Positions 1 through 4,397 of a stretch of 5,152 nt of DNA are shown piece after piece; position 1 is the first letter of the stretch, and each line of letters opens with the position of its first letter. The stretch is from an uncultured euryarchaeote (GTDB taxonomy: Archaea; Thermoplasmatota; Poseidoniia; Poseidoniales; Thalassarchaeaceae): the NCBI GenBank assembly GCA_937897085.1, contig CALCOR010000212.1, positions 1-5,152 of the forward strand. Reading direction: 5' to 3'. Under the pieces are notes generated by a model. The model was not told the DNA's origin and did no database searches. It was given only the letters and a program-made list of their open reading frames with translations. The position numbers were made by a program, and so were the translations under genes.

Positions 1-966
1 ACCTACTGCGACCGCCTCTGCTACGCCAGCGCCAACACCTGGTCACACGCCTACATCTACGCCGCCGAGAACCTGCTTGAGGTCGAGGTTCCTGAGCGTG
101 CTGAATTCATTCGACTGGTCGCAGTGGAGATCCAGCGCATCGCCAGCCACCTCATGTGGCTGGGCGCCTACTGTCCCGACGTCGGCAACCTGACCGCGTT
201 CGTCTGGTGCCTGCGCGAGCGAGAGATGATGCTCGATTTGCTCCAGGAGCTGGGCGGCAGTCGGCTGCACTACAACTTCCCGCGTATAGGGGGCGTCAAG
301 CGGGACCTACCCATCGGCTTCGCGCAGCGCTGCCGTACCAAGATCAACCTGTTCCTGAACAGGGTCCAGGAGTACGAGGCGATGCTCGACGAGAGCACAG
401 TGTTCCTAGTGCGCACCCAGGGTGTCGGATATGCCAAACCCGAGGAGATGGTCAACCACGGGGTCACTGGGCCCAACGTTCGCGCCGGCGGCATCAACTA
501 CGACGTTCGCTGGGCACATCCCTACTCTGTCTACGACGAGGTCGACTGGGAACCGTCGGTCGAGAAGCCCTCCATCAAGGGTGCCGATTGCTACGACCGC
601 TATCGTGTACGCGTCGAGGAGATGCTGCAGAGTGCGCGCATGGTGTTGGATGCCTTGGACAAGATGCCGGGCGGCGCTGACACGCATCACCAACCGGGCG
701 ACGAGGCGCTCCTCGCCAAGGCCCCGCTGCGTGCTCCCGAAGGCACCTCAGGATTCCACCACTTCGAGGACAGCCGCGGCGAATCGATGTTCTACATCGT
801 CGGCGGTGGGGACCAGAGAGGAAAGTTCCCCTATCGTAATTCGATACGTTCTCCGATGTTCATCACCATACCTTACGCTTCGAAGTGCATGATTGGCTAC
901 AAGGTGGCTGACATCCCGGCGATCATGGGTTCCTTCGACCCGTGCATCGGGGAGACCGACAGGTGA
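1..966 (+). CDS. nuoD: NuoD, complex I 49-kDa-type subunit (5'-truncated by window edge)
   Basis: This is the C-terminal 321 residues of the quinone-pocket subunit of complex I, related to the large subunit of NiFe hydrogenases. The frame is open from base 1, so the real start lies upstream; the GTG at 124 is an internal Val. Against Thermus Nqo4, the visible residue Tyr8 (bases 22-24) falls on the quinone-binding Tyr87. Asp60, in the CPDVGNLTAF motif, falls on Asp139; the spacing of 52 residues is the same in both. About 79 residues are missing, including the quinone-site His. Other family signatures are RERE (72-75), RIGGVKRDLP (95-104), RGE (259-261) and the C-terminal GSFDPCIGETDR. The usual RLDY motif reads RLCY here. 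It acts on the cytoplasmic side, next to NuoB and NuoH. A fusion to NuoC upstream, as in haloarchaea and E. coli, cannot be tested. The stop TGA is part of the nuoH ribosome site. Confidence 0.96.
   Translation, partial: TYCDRLCYASANTWSHAYIYAAENLLEVEVPERAEFIRLVAVEIQRIASHLMWLGAYCPDVGNLTAFVWCLREREMMLDLLQELGGSRLHYNFPRIGGVKRDLPIGFAQRCRTKINLFLNRVQEYEAMLDESTVFLVRTQGVGYAKPEEMVNHGVTGPNVRAGGINYDVRWAHPYSVYDEVDWEPSVEKPSIKGADCYDRYRVRVEEMLQSARMVLDALDKMPGGADTHHQPGDEALLAKAPLRAPEGTSGFHHFEDSRGESMFYIVGGGDQRGKFPYRNSIRSPMFITIPYASKCMIGYKVADIPAIMGSFDPCIGETDR
961..966 (+). promoter_or_regulatory. Ribosome binding site of nuoH, overlapping the nuoD stop
   Basis: AGGTGA lies 4 bases before the ATG at 971 and matches the usual anti-Shine-Dalgarno. 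It includes the nuoD stop codon TGA (964-966), so termination of nuoD and initiation of nuoH are probably coupled. It decides the nuoH start in favour of 971 over the upstream in-frame ATG at 893. Confidence 0.75.
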
Positions 967-970
967 TCGC

Positions 971-2416
971 ATGGCTGAAGGTGACTGGTTGGACATTCGT
1001 GGATGGATCGAGGCGTTGTCGTTCGCGATTGCGGACAACACGGTGGGCATGAGTCGTTTCTGGCGACAGAAAGGGACCACCGCTGACATCCTGACTGAGT
1101 TGATCATGGCGGTAGTCGTCTTCGGCCTGATCATGACCACGATGCTCGCCCTGCTGTGGATCGAGCGCAAGTTCTTCGCCCGCATCATGGACAGGCGCGG
1201 CGCCACGATGGCGATGCGTAGCCTGTGGGTGGGCGAGGGCGGAGAGCACGCGGACTGGTACGATCTGCTGCCGTTCGGCACTGGTGCGCCTTTCCGTTGG
1301 CTCAACCGCTGGCTGAACAAGGTGGCTGGAAGCGACCATGAGGTCGAGTCGGTTGCCCGCGTGCACGACCGCTCCTACCACGGCGTCTGGTGGATGCTGC
1401 CGGGTTTCTTCCAGAACATCGCCGACGCCGTGAAATTCCTGACGAAGGAGTGGATGGTGCCCACTAAGGCGGACAAGGTCGTCTTCGAGGTGGCGCCGTT
1501 CATCATCATCTCATCTACCATCATGCTGTTCGCCTTCATCCCGCTCGGCCCGCACGTCTGGTCTGCCAACCCTGACTTGTCGCTGCTCTTCCTGATGGCC
1601 ATCTTCGGCATTGCCCCGCTGGGGGTTTTCTTCGCTGGTTGGTCGTCCAACAACAAATACACCCTCCTCGGCGGAATCCGTTCTGCTGCCCAACTCACCG
1701 CATACGAGATTCCCTTGCTGGTCACCGTGCTCGCAGTCGCCGTACTCTCCGGTTCGATGAACATCATCGAGATCGTCGAGTTCCAGATGGACTCGGATGG
1801 CTGGAACCTGTTCCTGCTGCCGCTGGGCGCCGCCCTGTTCCTGATCACGATGATCGCCGAGGTCGAGCGCATACCGTTTGACATGCCTGAGGCCGAGGCG
1901 GAGCTGGTCGAGGGCTGGTGGACTGAATACGGCGGGTTGCGCTGGGGTCTGCTGTTCATGGCTGAGTACCTGCGCGCTTACGCAGCCTGTCTGCTGTTCT
2001 CCATCTTCTTCCTCGGCGGCTGGGAGCCGTTCGGCGGAAATCTGGTTGCACAGTACACCGCATTCATCCCGGGAATCGCCTGGCTGCTCGTCAAGTCCTG
2101 GTTGATGTTCGCCGTGTTCGTCTGGGTGCGCGCCTCGCTGCACCGAGTGAGGACCGACCAGATCCTAGAATTTGGATGGCGCTGGCTGCTGCCACTGTCG
2201 ATGGTCAACCTCGGCATCGCCGTCTGGCTCAGGCTGGGGGTGTGGCAGGGTGACACCTGGTCGCCGCTGGTTGTCGGGCTGATTACCGTCATCGCCGTCG
2301 GGCTGTTCGTGCTGCTCGCAATCGACGAGGACCCAACTGCACTCGAAGGGCGCGAGCGACCCTATTCGGTGCACGTGAAGGCAGGTCCGGCCGGTCCGGG
2401 GACACACAAGAAGTGA
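971..2416 (+). CDS. nuoH: NuoH, complex I membrane subunit of the quinone channel (enlarged)
   Basis: This integral membrane subunit docks the peripheral arm and forms the quinone entry channel. It has 481 residues against about 325 for typical NuoH. Family motifs in order are WIERKFFARIMDRRG (63-77), QNIADAVKFLTKE (148-160), KYTLLGGIRSAAQ (229-241) with YEIPL, the acidic quinone loop AEVERIPFDMPEAEAE (296-311), TEY (318-320), and VRTDQILEFGW (393-403). Hydrophobic helices lie roughly at 42-64, 172-192, 203-224, 243-262, 280-297, 325-347, 367-387 and 404-422, which is the usual eight. A ninth follows at 431-451. About 60 residues (79-143), Trp-rich, are inserted between the conserved RxG segment and the Q..AD..K..KE helix; the family has about 9 residues there. 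The start at 971 is chosen for its AGGTGA site and because the in-frame ATG at 893 lies deep inside nuoD. It lies 4 bases after nuoD and 12 before nuoI. Confidence 0.96.
   Translation: MAEGDWLDIRGWIEALSFAIADNTVGMSRFWRQKGTTADILTELIMAVVVFGLIMTTMLALLWIERKFFARIMDRRGATMAMRSLWVGEGGEHADWYDLLPFGTGAPFRWLNRWLNKVAGSDHEVESVARVHDRSYHGVWWMLPGFFQNIADAVKFLTKEWMVPTKADKVVFEVAPFIIISSTIMLFAFIPLGPHVWSANPDLSLLFLMAIFGIAPLGVFFAGWSSNNKYTLLGGIRSAAQLTAYEIPLLVTVLAVAVLSGSMNIIEIVEFQMDSDGWNLFLLPLGAALFLITMIAEVERIPFDMPEAEAELVEGWWTEYGGLRWGLLFMAEYLRAYAACLLFSIFFLGGWEPFGGNLVAQYTAFIPGIAWLLVKSWLMFAVFVWVRASLHRVRTDQILEFGWRWLLPLSMVNLGIAVWLRLGVWQGDTWSPLVVGLITVIAVGLFVLLAIDEDPTALEGRERPYSVHVKAGPAGPGTHKK
1205..1399 (+). other. Insertion in the first cytoplasmic loop of NuoH (residues 79-143)
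   Basis: Between the RxG(P) segment after TM1 and the conserved Gln of the next amphipathic helix, ordinary NuoH has about 9 residues (E. coli: NRVGWGGSL). Here there are 69. The insert contains six Trp (86, 96, 110, 114, 140, 141), a run of short aromatic/basic segments and no clear membrane helix. The loop is cytoplasmic in known complex I structures and lines the quinone cavity. I recognise no domain in it. Confidence 0.7.
2231..2413 (+). other. C-terminal extension of NuoH with a predicted ninth membrane helix (residues 421-481)
   Basis: Typical NuoH ends shortly after TM8 (here LLPLSMVNLGIAVWL, 406-420). This protein continues through a short loop (VWQGDTWSP) into a hydrophobic stretch at about 431-451, then a soluble tail rich in Gly/Pro ending in HKK. 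An odd extra helix would place the tail on the opposite side of the membrane from the usual C-terminus. Confidence 0.6.
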
Positions 2417-2420
2417 GGAG
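2415..2420 (+). promoter_or_regulatory. Ribosome binding site of nuoI
   Basis: GAGGAG starts inside the nuoH stop codon (TGA 2414-2416) and ends 8 bases before the nuoI ATG at 2429. This supports that start and coupling to nuoH. Confidence 0.65.
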
Positions 2421-2428
2421 AGAGAAGC

Positions 2429-3415
2429 ATGGCATACCATCCGCACGCAGCCCCCAACTTCCGCAACATGATTGTGCGGCCTATGTGGATGGCACTCAAG
2501 GCGGCGCTGCGCACGATTCCCTATGTCGGCAGTCGCTCGAGGTTCCTAGCAGGTCACAAGGGCGGTGAGAAATACCACGCTCAGCAGGCGGAGATGATCG
2601 ACGAGGGCACGGCGGAACGGCTGGGCGCGAACCACCCGAGCGTCGGCAAGATCTACGCCGGTGACCGGGAGACCAGCGAACTGGTTCCCTATCTCGAGCG
2701 CCCACTGACGGTGATGTACCCCTACGAGCGCCTCGAAGAACTGGAACCGTGGCTGTTCGTTCCGGGCAACTACAACGGACGCATCGGCATCATCTGGGAG
2801 ACCTGCACCGCGTGCAAACTGTGCATCCGCGCCTGCCCCAACGGCTGCGTGCACATGACGACCGAGAAGCGCGTCAACGTGCTCGACACCACCGAAGAGG
2901 GTGACGAATGGCACGGCTATGGCAGCGAGATCGAGGAAGGCGGGCTGGTGGCGCGCAAGAAGGAGGACTTCGAGGATATCGAAGAGTTCAATCTGGTCAT
3001 CGAGCACACCGATGCACCGCAGCAGTACGATTTCGGGGATCTCATCGAACTTCACGGAGATGTGGCGACCGTACGCTGGGAGAGCGGCGGAGTCGATGAG
3101 GTGCCATTGGCTGACCTGCAGCCGGCGGAGGAGGACATCGTTTCCGGACGCATCGACAACGGGCGCTGCATGTTCTGCGGACTGTGCATGGAGGCGTGCC
3201 CGTTCGAGTCGTTCTTCATGACCAACGAATACGATGGCATGTCTGGATACAGCCGTCAGGAGCTGTGGATGGACGCTCCGCGCACCCGTGTGCTGCCGTC
3301 AGTGCACCGCGAGCGTGTGGATGCGGAACTGGTGAAGCGAGCAGAGCAGGAGCGCGGCAAGCGAGAGAAGAAGGCGGCGAAGGCAGCGAAGGCAAGTGAA
3401 CAGGCGGAGGCGTGA
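2429..3415 (+). CDS. nuoI: NuoI, complex I 2x[4Fe-4S] ferredoxin-like subunit (enlarged, multi-insert)
   Basis: NuoI carries the two 4Fe-4S clusters (N6a/N6b type) that pass electrons toward NuoB in the peripheral arm, on the cytoplasmic side. Both cysteine sets are complete. The first is C126-x2-C129-x2-C132-x3-C136-P and the second is C247-x2-C250-x2-C253-x3-C257-P. The amphipathic N-terminal helix (about 14-30) and the segment PGNYNGRI (112-119) before the first cluster fit the family; the latter corresponds to PxRYRGRH. The length is 328 residues against about 150-180. The extra sequence falls in three places: about 31-88, roughly 80 residues between the cluster motifs (110 residues separate C136 from C247, against 28 in E. 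coli), and a Lys/Ala/Glu-rich tail from about 292. The cluster ligands are intact, so the protein should be functional. Neighbours nuoH and nuoJ1 lie 12 and 3 bases away. A generic ferredoxin is unlikely given the operon position. Confidence 0.95.
   Translation: MAYHPHAAPNFRNMIVRPMWMALKAALRTIPYVGSRSRFLAGHKGGEKYHAQQAEMIDEGTAERLGANHPSVGKIYAGDRETSELVPYLERPLTVMYPYERLEELEPWLFVPGNYNGRIGIIWETCTACKLCIRACPNGCVHMTTEKRVNVLDTTEEGDEWHGYGSEIEEGGLVARKKEDFEDIEEFNLVIEHTDAPQQYDFGDLIELHGDVATVRWESGGVDEVPLADLQPAEEDIVSGRIDNGRCMFCGLCMEACPFESFFMTNEYDGMSGYSRQELWMDAPRTRVLPSVHRERVDAELVKRAEQERGKREKKAAKAAKASEQAEA
2519..2692 (+). other. N-terminal insertion of NuoI (about residues 31-88)
   Basis: In ordinary NuoI the amphipathic helix is followed almost at once by a segment like KPVTxxYPEE. 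Here the helix (ending near residue 30) and the matching segment RPLTVMYPYE (91-100) are separated by about 58 residues. The insert is polar and mixed-charge, with HKGGEKYHAQQAEMIDEG in the middle. I recognise no domain. Boundaries are approximate. Confidence 0.6.
2855..3148 (+). other. Inter-cluster insertion of NuoI, with an SH3/Tudor-like segment (residues about 143-240)
   Basis: This segment separates the two 4Fe-4S motifs. Its first half (about 150-190) is acidic. Its second half, about 199-234 (bases 3023-3130), reads as short beta strands with tight turns: FGDLIELHG, then DVATVRWESGG, then VDEVPLADLQP. The pattern of a Gly-Asp start, an A-V-x-W strand, a Gly turn and a V-P-L strand resembles small SH3/Tudor/KOW-type barrels. 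This is pattern recognition from sequence only. The strand-like FNLVIEHTD (187-195) may complete the fold. Confidence 0.55.
3302..3412 (+). other. Charged C-terminal tail of NuoI (residues 292-328)
   Basis: The last 37 residues are dominated by Lys, Arg, Glu and Ala, for example KREKKAAKAAKASEQAEA at the end. They would form a helix or coiled coil, or stay flexible. Ordinary NuoI ends soon after the second cluster and its following helix. The 3' end also carries the nuoJ1 ribosome site. Confidence 0.6.
3406..3410 (+). promoter_or_regulatory. Ribosome binding site of nuoJ1
   Basis: GGAGG inside the last codons of nuoI lies 8 bases before the ATG at 3419 and supports that start. The nuoI stop (3413-3415) lies between the site and the start. 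Confidence 0.7.
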
Positions 3416-3418
3416 GAG

Positions 3419-3691
3419 ATGCCCGCCTCCCTGCTCGAAGAGTTCGCATTCGCCTTGTTGGCGCTGCTCGCAATCGCTGGCGCGTTCGGCACCATCTACG
3501 CTAAGCGGGTGGCCCACTCGATGCTCTACCTCATCTTCTGCTTCTTGGCCGTCGCCGGAGTCTTCCTGCTCACGGGCGCTGAATTGCTGGCGGCGATTCA
3601 GATTCTCGTCTATCTCGGCAGCGTGCTGCTGGTCGTGCTGTTCGGCGTGATGCTCACCCGCAGACAGATTCAGGAGGAGGATTTCCAATGA
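3419..3691 (+). CDS. nuoJ1: NuoJ1, N-terminal half of complex I subunit NuoJ
   Basis: This 90-residue membrane protein matches TM1-3 of NuoJ, with hydrophobic stretches at about 9-27, 33-51 and 56-78. The family pattern is clear: VAHSMLYLIF (31-40) corresponds to PVHSALYL. GAELLAAIQILVYLGSV (53-69) corresponds to the GAEFLAAVQVLVYAGAV helix, the TM3 that holds the pi-bulge in solved complex I structures. NuoJ lies between NuoH and NuoK in the membrane arm and helps pass conformational change to the pumps. The normal fourth and fifth helices are missing here and are supplied by the next gene. The stop overlaps the nuoJ2 start in ATGA. Single-ORF NuoJ proteins are longer, about 160-200 residues. 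Split NuoJ is known in haloarchaea. Confidence 0.92.
   Translation: MPASLLEEFAFALLALLAIAGAFGTIYAKRVAHSMLYLIFCFLAVAGVFLLTGAELLAAIQILVYLGSVLLVVLFGVMLTRRQIQEEDFQ
3673..3680 (+). promoter_or_regulatory. Ribosome binding site of nuoJ2
   Basis: GGAGGAGG lies 7 bases before the ATG at 3688, inside the nuoJ1 reading frame. It favours 3688 over the second in-frame ATG at 3694 and shows that nuoJ2 has its own initiation, so the split of NuoJ is not a sequencing frameshift. Confidence 0.75.
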
Positions 3692-3963
3692 GGATGCTCG
3701 CGACTGTGGCACGCATCGGCGTTGGCGCGCTGTGCGGTTTCCTGCTGTTGGCTATCATGGGCCACCCGATGTGGGACGACGGCGAGAGTGACCTCTCAGA
3801 ACTCAGTTCGACCAATCTGGCGACCGAGTTGCTGACCGACTGGTCGGTGCCGGTGATCATCCTCGGAGCCCTGCTGGCGATGGCGATGATCGGCGCATCC
3901 TATCTCATCCGCGATGAGCGACTGGAGAACCTGCTCTGGGAGCAACGGGAGGATAACGAATGA
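3688..3963 (+). CDS. nuoJ2: NuoJ2, C-terminal half of complex I subunit NuoJ
   Basis: This 91-residue protein has two hydrophobic helices, at about 8-25 and 53-74, matching TM4-5 of NuoJ. The best signature is TNLATELLTDWSVPVIILGA (42-61) followed by MAMIGASYL (65-73). It corresponds to the NuoJ C-terminal pattern LGxxLFTxYxLPFE..S..L..AMIGA. The loop between the helices (26-41) is acidic. With NuoJ1 it adds up to the five-helix NuoJ. The start ATG overlaps the nuoJ1 stop by four bases and its own stop overlaps the nuoK start in the same way, so the three small genes should be translated in fixed ratio. The C-terminal tail after RDE is short and charged. On its own this ORF would be hard to recognise; the context makes the call firm. 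Confidence 0.88.
   Translation: MRMLATVARIGVGALCGFLLLAIMGHPMWDDGESDLSELSSTNLATELLTDWSVPVIILGALLAMAMIGASYLIRDERLENLLWEQREDNE
3947..3952 (+). promoter_or_regulatory. Ribosome binding site of nuoK
   Basis: GGGAGG lies 7 bases before the nuoK ATG at 3960, within the end of nuoJ2. Confidence 0.7.
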
Positions 3964-4262
3964 TTCCCGCTGAATACCTCGCTGGCCTGGGTGCCATCCT
4001 GTTCTGCATCGGACTGGTAGGTGTGTTCACGCGCGCTAACGCGATCATCGTGCTGATGTGCGTCGAGATCATGCTCAACGCAGTCAACCTCAACTTCGTT
4101 GCCGGTGCACTGCACCACGGAGACGTCACCGGCTGGGTGTTCACCGCCATCGCCATCGGCATCGCCGCTGCCGAGGTGGCGGTTGGGCTCGCCATCTTCC
4201 TCGCGCTCTATGGCGAGCATGAGTCGATTTCGCTCGACGACATCACGGATCTCAAACATTAG
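3960..4262 (+). CDS. nuoK: NuoK, complex I membrane subunit (ND4L-type)
   Basis: This is a 100-residue, three-helix proton-channel subunit of normal family length (helices about 5-24, 28-50 and 58-82). Both essential membrane glutamates sit at the family positions, Glu36 in VLMCVEIMLNAVNLN and Glu72 in IAAAEVAVGLAI; the numbering equals that of E. coli NuoK. It starts with MIPAEY, close to the common MIP start, and ends with a short DDI..LKH tail typical of the family. NuoK lies between NuoJ and the antiporter-like subunits and provides part of the hydrophilic axis along the membrane arm. The ATG overlaps the nuoJ2 stop in ATGA. The stop is TAG, while the other stops in this window are TGA. 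Nothing is unusual in the protein itself. Confidence 0.97.
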   Translation: MIPAEYLAGLGAILFCIGLVGVFTRANAIIVLMCVEIMLNAVNLNFVAGALHHGDVTGWVFTAIAIGIAAAEVAVGLAIFLALYGEHESISLDDITDLKH

Positions 4263-4269
4263 GAGGTGA
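4261..4269 (+). promoter_or_regulatory. Strong ribosome binding site of nuoL
   Basis: AGGAGGTGA overlaps the nuoK stop (TAG 4260-4262) and lies 5 bases before the ATG at 4275. It is the most complete Shine-Dalgarno in the window. It supports translating the unusual NuoL N-terminus from 4275 instead of the later in-frame ATGs at 4299 or 4344. Confidence 0.8.
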
Positions 4270-4274
4270 AACAG

Positions 4275-4397
4275 ATGGGGGAGTCGAAGAATCCGGAGAT
4301 GAAGTTCCTCATCCCCATCGGGCTGCTCCTGCTGTTCCCATTCATGCGCATATACGGGGGGGAGTTCGCTCGCGGCTTACCGTTCGATGCGCTCGAG
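4275..4397 (+). other. N-terminal extension of NuoL with an extra hydrophobic segment (residues 1-41)
   Basis: NuoL normally begins a few residues before TM1, which here is LIPLIPLLIFPIIAI (45-59). About 40 residues precede it, including a hydrophobic run at about 11-29 (FLIPIGLLLLFPFMRIYGG) that could be an additional helix or a signal-anchor-like segment. A run of seven G (4356-4362) lies in this stretch. Confidence 0.55.

Noticed and set aside
156..680. Plus-strand alternative-frame ORFs inside nuoD and nuoI (156-680, 422-892, 2901-3221)
   Set aside because: They are Arg/Ser-rich translations of a strongly conserved gene in another frame.
124..966. nuoD starting at the GTG at 124
   Set aside because: The frame is open and matches NuoD from base 1, including the quinone-site Tyr at bases 22-24. 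The GTG is an internal Val.
893..970. Longer nuoH start at the in-frame ATG at 893
   Set aside because: It would overlap the conserved C-terminus of nuoD by 74 bases. The added peptide is Arg/Ser-rich like an out-of-frame shadow, and the ATG at 971 has a clear AGGTGA site.
1511..2143. Long antisense ORFs opposite nuoH, nuoI and nuoK (for example 1511-2143, 2546-3055, 3900-4259 on the minus strand)
   Set aside because: They mirror conserved coding sequence of moderately high GC. Their products are low-complexity or Asp/His/Glu-rich without recognisable motifs, and no ribosome sites or independent context support them.
3685..3695. NuoJ broken by a frameshift (pseudogene or sequencing error)
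   Set aside because: The second half has its own GGAGGAGG site at good spacing and an ATGA overlap like the next junction, and split NuoJ is a known archaeal arrangement.
4356..4362. G7 run as a programmed frameshift site
   Set aside because: The NuoL frame is open and continuous across it, and the alternative frames give no product that fits the family.
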